A stretch of DNA of 64,000 nt. It comes from Leptospira abararensis. GTDB lineage: Bacteria > Spirochaetota > Leptospiria > Leptospirales > Leptospiraceae. The notes beneath the pieces are model-generated. The model was not told the origin of the DNA and did not search any database. It was given only the letters and a program-made list of their open reading frames with translations. Where the stretch lies: positions 248,001-312,000 of the forward strand of contig NZ_JAFFPR010000060.1 in NCBI RefSeq assembly GCF_016918735.1, given 5' to 3'. How positions within the stretch are numbered: position 1 is the first letter of the stretch; every line of letters starts with the position of its first letter. This document shows, piece by piece, positions 52,902-62,584 of this stretch. The position numbers were made by a program, and so were the translations under genes.

Positions 52902-53897
52902 TTATTGTTCTACACAATAAAAAGGTAAGTTGCTATTACAAGGAAAGCTGCTAAAACCGATTGCTGCGGTGCCTGTTCCTGCTGTATCCCCTGCATTTCC
53001 ATTACCAGAATCCACAGTCCATGATCCGCAATGATTGCCATTGTTTGTCCAATCTGCACTCAGACCTGTCCAAGCGGTGGCAGAGGTAGGTCGAATCCCC
53101 ACGATGGGAAAAGTAAAAAGAGAAGCGGCAGTTGTAGTTCCAATCACCGTCGGACTGTCATTTCTCAAATAGGTAGAAAATGGTTTGAGAACCCAATCGA
53201 TTTGCCCATCACCTACTCCAGCAGTTAAGGAGGCTCTACGAACGCCAGAACCACCATCGGCTAACATGGCTTTACAAATTTTACCTACAGGGCATTTTGC
53301 ATCCGCTTGGCAAATGGCATCAGCACCAAAAACCCCTCCCAAAATTCCAGTATAACTGCTTGAAGTTGTAAAAATAATTTTATCATTGTCTATGATTTCC
53401 ATAGAGATGATTTGATCTTGCAGTCTCATTGAGGAATCATTCGAAGTGACGACTAATCGAATCGAAAAATTGCGAGTTCCATTGATGATGGTATCATTTA
53501 CAGCGGTTACCGCAATGCTTTTAGTTACACTCCAGTCAGAGCTTGTCCAAACAAAAGAAGGTGGAGAAACAGTCGCATAACTTGAATTACTTACAATTAC
53601 TTGCACAGACACTGGATCTTTTGGCGCCATTCCTAAATACAAACCAAAAGAAAGAGACGACCCTTGGAGAGAGTTCCCACCAAACTCAGCGATGGTTCCA
53701 GTTGTCGAACTAACATTGAGCCCTGGGTTATTTACAATTTGCAGGCCCGGATAACAAGGATGATGTTTTTGTCCTAAAAAACCTAATTAAGCAGAAGTTT
53801 CCGCATAGGCTTTTGAGCTGATATCACAGGTATTATTCAAAGATCCATTAGCACATGAAATCAAAAAAAGGAACGAAAGATTGAGTAAAAGTCGCAT
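52902..53897 (-). pseudogene. DUF1554-type lipoprotein gene broken by an in-frame stop
   Basis: Reading from ATG 53897 gives MRLLLNLSFLFLISC (lipobox, Cys15) and CDISSKAYAETSA, then TAA at 53787-53789 (codon 37). In the same frame the sequence continues LGFLGQKHHPC, GLYLGMAPKDP, a Calx-beta-like repeat region and a C-terminal DUF1554 domain (TSSSYTGILGGVFGADAICQ, WTGLSADWTNNG) to 52902. A TTA (Leu) to TAA change explains the break. No frameshift is needed. A translational restart near 53642 could give an unlipidated remnant of 246 residues. Confidence 0.8.
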
Positions 53898-54368
53898 AAC
53901 AAGAAAAAAGAACGCATTCGACTTAAGTTCAGCCATAACCATAAATTGAAATTAGAACAACGTTTTCGACCTATGATTGGATGTAATTCAAATTTTGAAC
54001 TTCAATATTTTTACTTACTTCATAATCCATCCCCACCAAACAGAGCTTTGTCAGAATATTTGCGACAAACCCTACAGCTATAGTAGTCACTAATGCTAAC
54101 TGTCCATTCAAAACATGTGCTGCCACCGATGCCATAACAAGAATTACTTCAAAGCCATACATTTGGTGATCCAGCATCATTCACAACTAGAAATGGAAAT
54201 TGCAGAAATGAGGTTACATTTGTATTGGCAATCAAATGCATGTAGTCCAGAAGATAATGGTAAGAATATTCAACTTTATTAATTAAACCAATTCAGATAT
54301 TCTTTATTTTTAAAATTTTTATTTACACAAAACTTACCATTACTTAACTCTTGTTAAAAGAGAAAAAT
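53898..54368. other. Intergenic stretch with a doubtful small ORF
   Basis: This 470-bp region has no convincing gene. The minus frame 53971-54180 gives 69 residues with two hydrophobic helices (EVILVMASVAAHVL, VTTIAVGFVANILTKL), which could be a membrane-protein remnant, but there is no clear ribosome site. The rest is AT-rich; the end (54320-54365) includes TTTACA-17-TAACTC, a possible promoter for the lipoprotein gene. Confidence 0.35.
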
Positions 54369-54935
54369 GTGAAAACAATATCCATATCAAATAGAATGAT
54401 TTCAGTAATGTTAATGCTAACACTTATGTCCTTATTAAGCTGTGAAATAGCAGATAAAAAAAATGACGAAGCGAGCCAAAGTTCGCTACTTACACTTATT
54501 GGAATAGTTTCGCAAACAAGCCAGGCTCAAATTCCAGACACATATCAAAGTGTTGGAGGAACATTAACTGGTCAATTGAATGGAGGAACATTAGTTTTGC
54601 AACTTAATGGAGCAAACAACCTCTCTAGAAATACATTAGGGAATTTTTTGTTTAGCACAACAATCAAGTCAAATAGCAGTTACTCTGTTTCGGTTCTCTC
54701 AAATCCAAATGGAGTGACATGTGGAATTACGAATAAAGCCTCTGGAACCATCGGAACCTCGAATATAACTGACGTTACTGCAGATTGTAATATTTGTGGG
54801 AATGGAGTGAAGGTTTCCTACGAGGCTTGCGATGATGGTAACTTGGTGAATGGAGATGGATGTAACAATACATGTAGAGTAGAAGCCGGATTTTCTTGCA
54901 ACAATTCGTCACCTTCCGTTTGTGTTAATATATAA
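54369..54935 (+). CDS. Lipoprotein with DUF4215-type Cys-rich repeat
   Basis: From GTG 54369 (AAGAGA about 6 bp upstream) the product is 188 residues. Lipobox SLLSC (Cys25). The middle is a beta-sandwich-like unit (GGTLTGQLNGGTLVLQLNGA to VTCGITNKASGTIG) of the type common in large secreted proteins, followed by one DUF4215/Myxococcus Cys-rich repeat (CGNGVKVSYEACDDGNLVNG, then GCNNTCRVEAGFSC). It is surface exposed by inference; a nested hairpin follows at 54958. Confidence 0.75.
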   Translation: MKTISISNRMISVMLMLTLMSLLSCEIADKKNDEASQSSLLTLIGIVSQTSQAQIPDTYQSVGGTLTGQLNGGTLVLQLNGANNLSRNTLGNFLFSTTIKSNSSYSVSVLSNPNGVTCGITNKASGTIGTSNITDVTADCNICGNGVKVSYEACDDGNLVNGDGCNNTCRVEAGFSCNNSSPSVCVNI

Positions 54936-55319
54936 AGCAAAATTTCTATGAATCATTGTTTTCAATCTGATTGTTTAATCTTGAAAATTTCAAGATAGAT
55001 TGAAAACATTCCACTTTTAGAGAATAACTTTCAAATTCGCCCTATTTTCACTAAATTTGAGCAAAATATATAGTAAATCAATTCCCATATTCAAAAAGTT
55101 GAAAATTGAGATCGCCAAATTCAAGCCAAAATTGAATAGATATATCTCTAAATTATAATCTCCATAATGTTCTTGGCTGTATAAGGTTCATTGGAATAAG
55201 GAATTTTTTTACAATAGAAAACTTTTCATATCCAAGGTCGATGCCGACACTATCAGTCCAGCCAGAACAAGTATTACTATCGAAATACAAAACTGATCAA
55301 AACGATTTAAGAGAAGTCT
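54936..55319. other. Intergenic stretch with nested inverted repeats
   Basis: No gene is seen in 384 bp. GTTTTCAATCT (54958-54968) pairs perfectly with AGATTGAAAAC (54997-55007), and inside it ATCTTGAAA (54978-54986) pairs with TTTCAAGAT (54988-54996). The combined arm could fold as a long, AU-rich hairpin after the lipoprotein stop. A U-run is missing. The remaining bases are AT-rich with no strong pattern. Confidence 0.6.
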
Positions 55320-55865
55320 TCACTCAGCTTGCTTTAAGGAATTCAAAAAGACATCCATCAAGTTTTTTATAGCAAGTTTCGTCGGTTCATCTGTAATTTG
55401 ACCATCCAAAGAAACTTTTCCTTTCACTCCAGAAATCAAAAGATTTGTTTCCTCCGATAATTTAGCACCTATTGTTTTCAAAACTAACAGTAATGATTCA
55501 TGTGCTTTTTCTCCGACGGAGGCTGCTGTAATCAAGGCTACCGGTTTGTCTGTAAACACAACAGAAGAAACAGCCCATTCCAACGCATTTTTCAATACAC
55601 CTGGAATGCTAAATACATATTCAGGTGAACAAATAAAAACCCCGTCAGCAATTTGAATTTTATTTAAAAAATCTTTGATTACCATTGGTGTTTCTTCATC
55701 AGAAATGCCAGAGGCAAAAAAAGGAAACTTTTCAATCTCATCGTAAATTTTGAATTCACATTCTTCTGAAAAAGAATTTTGTAAGGTTTGCAGAATTTTT
55801 TTGTTATACGATGTAGGGCTAATTCCACCTGAAATGGCGAGAATTTTTGTTTTCGAATCTTTCAT
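55320..55865 (-). CDS. NADPH-dependent FMN reductase-like protein
   Basis: The 181-residue flavodoxin-fold protein has the FMN-binding ISGGISPTSYNKKIL start and the CSPEYVFSIPGVLKNALEW motif of FMN_red proteins. It reduces FMN, quinones or azo compounds with NADPH. It starts 3 bp after the stop of the 805-residue repeat-protein gene, so it shares that transcript. Confidence 0.87.
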   Translation of the reverse strand: MKDSKTKILAISGGISPTSYNKKILQTLQNSFSEECEFKIYDEIEKFPFFASGISDEETPMVIKDFLNKIQIADGVFICSPEYVFSIPGVLKNALEWAVSSVVFTDKPVALITAASVGEKAHESLLLVLKTIGAKLSEETNLLISGVKGKVSLDGQITDEPTKLAIKNLMDVFLNSLKQAE

Positions 55866-55868
55866 GTT

Positions 55869-58286
55869 TTATATAGACATTCCCATAATTTTTTTGGTTC
55901 CATCTGTTTCCTTGCTGTAAGAAAATAATTTCAATATAGAGAATTTTTCATAGCCATTGTCTTCTGTCTGGTATTCCCAGAGCCAACCCCATAAACTTCC
56001 CCTCTTAATGTATCCCCTCTCAATTTCCGTTTTTTCCTGATACAAAACACCTAACAATACGTAAGTTGAATATTGGTTATCATATTTAGTTTCATTATGA
56101 TAATAACCGAGCCCAGCCATCATTAGTTCCGTTTTTTCTTCTTCCGAATCAAAAAGATAATAAAGAAATGGCCCATACAACCTTGACTTTTCTTTCTTTG
56201 CATCGGCAGTCCTTACGATTGGAAAAAAATTATATATGGTATTATAAGATTTGTCATCATAGCCTAACCAAAGAAAAGTCATTCGATTGATCTGAGATGG
56301 TTCTCTTTTAAAACTCCAAAGTAAATCACCCAAACTTCTGATCCTATAATCAGATTCAGTATTTTCTGATTCTATTAAATATAGAAAATTATAATGATGA
56401 CCGCTTCTTTCCCATTTTAAATAATTAAAAAATGTAAACGTTGTAAAACCGTCACTATGCCAATAATTAAAAGAAAATGGAATCACAGAAAAACTAGAAT
56501 CTGTTTTATAGAAAGGAAAAACTAATAGATGAGATAATTTTTCTTCTTTTGAATCCTCTTCTATTTTAGTTTTTGAGCTACTACTATAATTTCGCTCTTT
56601 ATACCACTCCCAATCGACAAACCATAAAAAATTTGTTCTTGTTCGACTGCCTTTTATGTTTCGATAGAAAAAAGGAGTTACCCAAACAGTCTGTTCCCTT
56701 TCTGAACGAGAGGGATTTCGATCTTCATAAGAAATCCATAAAGGCCAAAATAAAAATTCCGTGCTGACCAAGGAGGCTCCTGTCCTCTTTTTATGAACTG
56801 ATAATAATGTGAATGTATGACTATCGGAATATTCCTCTCTTTGATAGTTTCGATGAATATAAAATGGAAGGAACCTATGACCAGAATCAACATTCGACTC
56901 ATAGACATTCACCAGAGGCCAAAGATACGAACGTTCCTTTCTGTTATTTTCTTTAATATCCTCGGTCAGATAAATGTTCAAAAGATAAGCCCGAAATTCT
57001 GAATCCTTATCTTTTTGTTTTCCATATAACGGAAACAATACTTTGTATTCCAAATCGTCAGATTGATAACTAAACCAAATCGGAAAAAAAGGCGGTAATA
57101 ATACGACATTGTCTTTCGATGTTTCGTCCCAAGTAAACCAGGCAAGGGGTAATAATCGAATATGCCTTTTGGAATCGGCCCTCTCATAAGAGAAAATTCC
57201 GAAAAGAAAATTATAACCGATAAAACTATCACTATTCTCTCGGTTGAATTCTCTTTTTTTTACCAACTTGGGATTATCTATTTCGATCGATTTTGTTTTC
57301 TTAGAATCTAAGTCTCCATTCAGAACTTTGGTTCTTTGTGAATATCCAACTAAGTTGTATAAAACGCCAAAGTCAAAATCGACATACAAATCACTATTGT
57401 TAGTTGATAAATTCACATTAGCAGAGTTTGTTTTCGTATACCATAACAAATTGAAATGGTAGTCTTCTTCCGAGTCCGAATAGTTAAGATATATTGGGAA
57501 AACAAGATCGAATTCCTTCCCGGGAGCTCTGTAGTGTGCAAGGAAGGGGAAGCCAACTAATAGCCGCTCTTCCTTAGCCTTATCATTTGAATAATAAATA
57601 GGCCCCAACCAATATTCATTCTTATTGGAATGATAGTTATTATAATACAAAAGTAAAGGAAGGAATAAGTAATTTTCTTTCGAATAATACACTAACGGGA
57701 AAAACGAAAACTTATGAAGACCGTTTTTCTCACTTACTTCCAAATGCAATAAAGTGAAAAGACGAGTATAATGATTTTTATTTTCGACACTGGTGTTTCG
57801 ATTGTGATAGTATAACAATGGGATGACGGGAAAGCCAAATTTGCTATTTGTTTCGTTCGAGTGAGAAAAGAAAAAGGGAATTGTGGTTAAATAGGAACTG
57901 TTTATATCCTTTCCCCAGAAAACCAATGGATAAAAAGATTGATCCACTGAATCTTTTTCTTTGGTTCGATTTACGTTGATGATTCGTTTGTATTCGCGGT
58001 TATCTGATTTGCTTTGTATATGATAGTAGAAAGGAAATACAGATTTTGTCTTTGCTTTTGGGTAGTCATAATAGCGATAGAAACCCAAGACTCGGACAGA
58101 ATAATGGTCTGTCCAATTTTCTACGTCATAGAAAATATTACTGGCAATAAACTTAGCACTTCGCTCACTTCCATAAACCTTTATTTCCTTTTCTGATTCT
58201 AGATCAGGCCAAGTTTTTGCAAAGATTCCGTATGATAAAACAAAGAGATTGAAAACTAAAATGTTTTTATAAAAAATAATTGTCAT
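55869..58286 (-). CDS. Exported 805-residue aromatic repeat protein, unknown
   Basis: The protein has a signal-like start (leader to about residue 24) and then about 25 strand-like units of the form [FLIV]-P-[FLV]-x-[YWF]-[YWF], for example LFLPLLLYYN, SFFPLVYYSK, LVFPIYLNYS, WVTPFFYRN, LLPPFFPIWF, separated by charged turns (KEN, SDSEED, KEEK). Phe, Tyr and Trp are very common. This resembles a many-stranded beta barrel or beta stack in the outer membrane, but no known family was recognised. A lipoprotein gene lies upstream and the FMN reductase downstream. Confidence 0.75.
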   Translation of the reverse strand: MTIIFYKNILVFNLFVLSYGIFAKTWPDLESEKEIKVYGSERSAKFIASNIFYDVENWTDHYSVRVLGFYRYYDYPKAKTKSVFPFYYHIQSKSDNREYKRIINVNRTKEKDSVDQSFYPLVFWGKDINSSYLTTIPFFFSHSNETNSKFGFPVIPLLYYHNRNTSVENKNHYTRLFTLLHLEVSEKNGLHKFSFFPLVYYSKENYLFLPLLLYYNNYHSNKNEYWLGPIYYSNDKAKEERLLVGFPFLAHYRAPGKEFDLVFPIYLNYSDSEEDYHFNLLWYTKTNSANVNLSTNNSDLYVDFDFGVLYNLVGYSQRTKVLNGDLDSKKTKSIEIDNPKLVKKREFNRENSDSFIGYNFLFGIFSYERADSKRHIRLLPLAWFTWDETSKDNVVLLPPFFPIWFSYQSDDLEYKVLFPLYGKQKDKDSEFRAYLLNIYLTEDIKENNRKERSYLWPLVNVYESNVDSGHRFLPFYIHRNYQREEYSDSHTFTLLSVHKKRTGASLVSTEFLFWPLWISYEDRNPSRSEREQTVWVTPFFYRNIKGSRTRTNFLWFVDWEWYKERNYSSSSKTKIEEDSKEEKLSHLLVFPFYKTDSSFSVIPFSFNYWHSDGFTTFTFFNYLKWERSGHHYNFLYLIESENTESDYRIRSLGDLLWSFKREPSQINRMTFLWLGYDDKSYNTIYNFFPIVRTADAKKEKSRLYGPFLYYLFDSEEEKTELMMAGLGYYHNETKYDNQYSTYVLLGVLYQEKTEIERGYIKRGSLWGWLWEYQTEDNGYEKFSILKLFSYSKETDGTKKIMGMSI

Positions 58287-58347
58287 TCCTTAGAAAATGC
58301 TAACAGCCATAGAATCATTATAGGCATTGCCATTTTTATGCAAGAAA

Positions 58348-59226
58348 TTACTTTCTTATTTTGGGTTGTTCATTCATGGGAAGAAGCACCAGTTGTTTTG
58401 TTTTCTTAGGTAAATGTTCAATGATCTCCGCTGATTTGGGAAAAATCGAAGAAGCTTTGGTATATGCATATTGATAATTGATTTCGGAAACTAAAATTGG
58501 TTTAGAAGAGGGATACATTTGGCCGATTTGTTTTTTTCCATAGCGGTCATAAAATGGAATCACGGACTTAGAAATTGAACGATAAGGGAGGTAAGTGGAT
58601 ATCTTAATCAGTTTTCCTTCCTTATCATATTGATAATCGTTATAACCGAGTACGATTTCTTCATTAGATATAATAATGCCTTCCATGATGTCTTCTGTGA
58701 ATTCGTATGTTCCTTTTCCCATTCCAAAGATAAAGGCTGTACCTGTAAATGCTACATAGACAATTCCGAAGGCAGCAAGAGCGACTACAGTACCTGTAGC
58801 ATAAACAGGCATATAAACAGGAGCCAAATCATTGGCCCTTCGAATATCATATTCGTAGCTTAAAGGTTGTCTAAATCCAAAATTTTCAGACATATTGATT
58901 GCATAATAAACAGGGTATTGTAAATATTTTTCTGGTTCTAAACCTAAGTCTTTAGTATCAACTAAAATAGCGATACTTCTTACCATTCGATTGGTTTCTT
59001 TATCTCGTAAAATACCATAATACAATTCTCCCCGAGAATTAGGTCTTTCTATAGATCCAGAGAGGTTGGGAAGTATATACTCGGAGAATTCTAATTTTTT
59101 GACAAACTGAGCAGGCGCTAGCTTACCATTTAGGTTTAATTTTGGAATATGCACTTCCTGCGTAGCACAGGACACAAAGGAGATTAGGAAAACAAATGTT
59201 AAACTACGGAATTTGTTAGGTTTCAT
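58348..59226 (-). CDS. Lipoprotein, unknown, upstream of repeat protein
   Basis: The 292-residue product has a leader with lipobox FVSC (Cys20). A hydrophobic stretch (VYATGTVVALAAFGIVYVAFTG, residues 139-160) could cross or dip into a membrane. The C-terminus has repeated Tyr and Lys residues (NYQYAYTKASSIFP). No family is recognised. It ends 61 bp before the repeat-protein gene and is probably co-transcribed, possibly as its anchor. Confidence 0.65.
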   Translation of the reverse strand: MKPNKFRSLTFVFLISFVSCATQEVHIPKLNLNGKLAPAQFVKKLEFSEYILPNLSGSIERPNSRGELYYGILRDKETNRMVRSIAILVDTKDLGLEPEKYLQYPVYYAINMSENFGFRQPLSYEYDIRRANDLAPVYMPVYATGTVVALAAFGIVYVAFTGTAFIFGMGKGTYEFTEDIMEGIIISNEEIVLGYNDYQYDKEGKLIKISTYLPYRSISKSVIPFYDRYGKKQIGQMYPSSKPILVSEINYQYAYTKASSIFPKSAEIIEHLPKKTKQLVLLPMNEQPKIRK

Positions 59227-59326
59227 TTAAATATAAAAGATATAGTTAGTATTCCATTTGTAATAAACAATCTCTTTTTCGGATAACCAAAGACAAAACA
59301 AAATCGTTTACAAAAAAGCTTCAAAA

Positions 59327-61831
59327 CTAATATTTATACGTTTCTACAACTGTTTGTAAATGTTCTCCTGTAACTTCAATGTCTTTTGCTGTTTCCAGAA
59401 GGACCAATGAATTATCAGCAATGACTTGTGTTCCAGTTGCTATCGTTTCGATGGATTTGGAGATTTCTTCGACTGCTATTTTTTCTTGAGATGCAGCATT
59501 TAAAATATGTAGCGAATTTTCATTGATTTTATGAACTGATTCCACAATACGATTAGTATCTTCTGTTTGTTTGTCCTGCGCAGAACTCACAAGTTTTGCC
59601 GTTTCTTGAATCTTAGAAATATTGTTCAGTAACTCTCTAAAACTTGCTTCTGTATTCATCATTAGGCCGACACTAGTTTTAATGGCAGTTTTAGTATCTG
59701 TAGTTAAGGCTTGAATGTTTCTAGTGTTGTGAGCCGTTTGTTCGGCAAGTTTTCCTATCTCTTCGGCAACCACTGCAAATCCGCGACCGAGATCACCTGC
59801 CCTTGCGGCTTCAATGGCTGCGTTAAGCGCGAGTAAGTTGGTTCGATCGGAGATCTCATTGATAATATTGACAACTTCATCGATCAATTCTGCTTTTTGA
59901 TTCACAATATGAATGGAATCCGCAGTATTTTTCGTGGTTAACATTCCGTCGTTTGCTTGTTTGTAAAACTCTTCTGTAAGATTTGTCATCCCTAACATTG
60001 CATTGGCAACTTCTGCCATTGCGATTTTGAAGTCTGAAGTCACTTTTTCGATTTCTTTTAAGTGGTCAGCTTGAGTTGAGATACTTAAAAAAACATTATC
60101 CACAGAGGCGGCCAACTCTTCTGTTGCCGCAGAAGTTTCTTCGGTGGAAGCAGCTTGGTCCTGTGTTGTTGCGGAATAATTACGCACTAAATTTGCCGCT
60201 TCTTTTGATTTATCAGATAACTCGCCAGAAACTTGTCTTAAGATAAATACGATTTCAGTAATATTTAAGATAAAAACTCCCATCCATTTTAATAGACCTC
60301 CAATTTCATCATGAATTCCATAATCTAAATTTTCTTTTAGCTCTCCCGATCCACGTACGATTTGACTAATGATATTTGTACTATTTCTAATTACAGACAT
60401 GATGCTTTGTATGATTAAATACTGAAGCACAATAAAAAAGATAAGAATGGCTACCGTAGCAAGTGTGATTATTAAAGCGTAATTTTTTGCAACCTGGGCT
60501 CGCTGCAAAAATTTTTCAGATAGTTGTTTTGAGATAATTTCGTTCACATTAAAAATTTGGTCGATCAAATTGGTCGTAGCATTGTAATATTCTAGAGGTT
60601 TTACCGTTGGTATTTTTTCTTTGATAACTCTATTTTGAATGAGTGCATGTAAGGAAGGGAAATCCGCTACTGCATCTTTGTAAGTAGCAACGATAGTTTT
60701 ACTATCGGGATTGAACTTTGTAATAAATGCTATACTTACTGAAATTGATTCAAAGTGTCCGAGAGTGGCTCCCATAATTTCTTGAATCAAAATCTTTTCT
60801 GAATCTTCGGCCTTTTCCCTCTTTCCTAAATATGCCAATCCTGTAGCGCGAAGTTGACCAAGTTTTTCAGCCAAATAAGGTAGTTTCGAAAGGGAAACAT
60901 CAATCATAAAGTAAGTATCTTTATCAGGATCTAAAAATAATCCAGAGGATTCCCCTACCTCACTATTCACGTTCAACATTTTTTTAATCAGACTTACATG
61001 GGCGATATAACTTTCTTTAGGTGTTAAAGTAAGGTTTACTTCTTTAAGGTGTTTCCAATCTTTATAAGTTTCTTTGGACAATTCATACACATGAAAGTGT
61101 TTCCCTTCCTCCTCATTTAATTCTAAAAATTTTTGATAAGCGGAATCTAATTCATATTCGATTTTTAAGGAAGGTTCTTTGGCTGATAAATCCGCACTTA
61201 AAACTCGAGCCAAAAGACCCCTATGTTTTGCAGTTAGTCGCATCAGTTTCGCAAGACTTAAATTGTATTCTGCACCTTTCAGTCGATTGAAGGAATCTTC
61301 ATATTCAGTTTTTTTGATTAAGATTAAATTGATACCTAAAACCATCATCATTATGGCCATAAGTCCAAAGACAAACAAAAGTTTTGTTTTAATTTTAAAT
61401 TTATATAGTATCTTTTTAGGATTTAAAGTAAATCCCGATTGTTGTGTCTTTGGATTCAGATAGAACTGCTCGCCAGTTTTGATTTGGGTTTCTGAGGCAG
61501 CGCGTTCCACGTACATGTGACCTACAGTTTTTCCTTCGGTATCGTAATAAGGGGTGATGGTTGTATTTGCCCAGAAATAGTTACCTGACTTAGTTTGGTT
61601 TTTCAACATTCCATTCCAAGGCTCATTTGAATTCAAAGTTTTGAAGATGTTGAAATCAATCGATTCCGGAGTTTCTGGATGTTGTATTTTTTTGAAGGAA
61701 TGGCCGAGTAACTCACTTCTTCCAAATTCGCTCAATTTAACCAAATCATCGTTAACGGAGACTATATTACCACGCAAATCTGTTTTGATGGATAGAGTTG
61801 TGTTCTGCGGAATTTTCACCTGAATAGTCAT
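59327..61831 (-). CDS. PAS-containing methyl-accepting chemotaxis protein
   Basis: From ATG 61831 (GGGGAG site) the protein is 834 residues. An N-terminal PAS domain (about 10-120; [33 protein letters not shown]) resembles Aer. TM1 is at 150-170, a periplasmic helical sensor (175-445; [13 protein letters not shown] segment) follows, TM2 is at 450-474, then a short HAMP-like piece and the signalling hairpin (654-700; [20 protein letters not shown]). It joins the CheA/CheW array to steer the flagella. The frame further up to 61915 is rejected. Confidence 0.92.
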   Translation of the reverse strand: MTIQVKIPQNTTLSIKTDLRGNIVSVNDDLVKLSEFGRSELLGHSFKKIQHPETPESIDFNIFKTLNSNEPWNGMLKNQTKSGNYFWANTTITPYYDTEGKTVGHMYVERAASETQIKTGEQFYLNPKTQQSGFTLNPKKILYKFKIKTKLLFVFGLMAIMMMVLGINLILIKKTEYEDSFNRLKGAEYNLSLAKLMRLTAKHRGLLARVLSADLSAKEPSLKIEYELDSAYQKFLELNEEEGKHFHVYELSKETYKDWKHLKEVNLTLTPKESYIAHVSLIKKMLNVNSEVGESSGLFLDPDKDTYFMIDVSLSKLPYLAEKLGQLRATGLAYLGKREKAEDSEKILIQEIMGATLGHFESISVSIAFITKFNPDSKTIVATYKDAVADFPSLHALIQNRVIKEKIPTVKPLEYYNATTNLIDQIFNVNEIISKQLSEKFLQRAQVAKNYALIITLATVAILIFFIVLQYLIIQSIMSVIRNSTNIISQIVRGSGELKENLDYGIHDEIGGLLKWMGVFILNITEIVFILRQVSGELSDKSKEAANLVRNYSATTQDQAASTEETSAATEELAASVDNVFLSISTQADHLKEIEKVTSDFKIAMAEVANAMLGMTNLTEEFYKQANDGMLTTKNTADSIHIVNQKAELIDEVVNIINEISDRTNLLALNAAIEAARAGDLGRGFAVVAEEIGKLAEQTAHNTRNIQALTTDTKTAIKTSVGLMMNTEASFRELLNNISKIQETAKLVSSAQDKQTEDTNRIVESVHKINENSLHILNAASQEKIAVEEISKSIETIATGTQVIADNSLVLLETAKDIEVTGEHLQTVVETYKY

Positions 61832-62584
61832 ACCATACTCCCCAAAGGCTATAATAAAAATAGAAAGGGAAACGAAATCGGAGGAATTAAGAAAAAAGAA
61901 AAATGGAAAAAGCAATCCAAGATTGATTCATTAATTGCAAAAGTTGGAAATTCTTTTTTTACGCTAATCTGGAAAAAAATGCTTCCCGAAACATGGCCTA
62001 AGCAGCGCAAATTTTTTCCCATTCAAATCAATTTTCTAAGAATTGGTTTTCTTTTGGAAATAAATTTCCAATTCTACTTTAACAATTTTGAATTATAAAC
62101 TTTTTTTATGAAAGATTATTTTCAAAAAATATTTTTTACTTAAATCATTTCAAAACCAAACAAGGGAAGCGGTGGGATTTCATAAGGAGGAAAAAATAAC
62201 TTCAAGTCTATACGCACAAACATCACCAATGAACCAAAAGAATAAAAAGATAATTCCTTTCATACAATCGATCCTCCGATAAAACTGATCCAATACAAAA
62301 AATAAGCTAACAATTGCTATCTATAACAAAAAAAATACCATATTTTCTAGAACTATTCTAGTTATAATTATAAAATTCAAAACACCTCACGCATGTTATT
62401 AAATTCATTCTAATATTTGAATTTCACAACTTATAAAAAACGAGTCGCTTTTGTTTCATTTAAAGTATTATCGTGTACATTCTTACATAAAAAATATCGC
62501 TTTAAACAAAACTTAGCGATCCATTTTACAAGAAGCGAAAGTAAGTTCCATTTGATTTACAAAAAGTAATCGGAGGATTTCAGA
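61832..62584 (+). other. Long AT-rich leader/intergenic region with palindromes
   Basis: No gene is seen in about 750 bp. CTAGAA-CTA-TTCTAG (62347-62361) and the perfect 12-bp palindrome TTATAATTATAA (62362-62373) are adjacent and could be operators; the latter resembles a Fur/PerR-type box in part. ATCCTCCGAT (62271-62280) is the exact complement of ATCGGAGGAT (62569-62578), which contains the ribosome site of the next gene. Confidence 0.55.

Noticed and set aside
53971..54180. 69-residue membrane-like ORF
   Set aside because: It has two hydrophobic segments but no clear ribosome site and is short. I kept it only as a note inside the intergenic entry.
62184..62190. Strong Shine-Dalgarno-like AAGGAGG
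   Set aside because: No ATG, GTG or TTG follows within 12 bases, so no start is supported.
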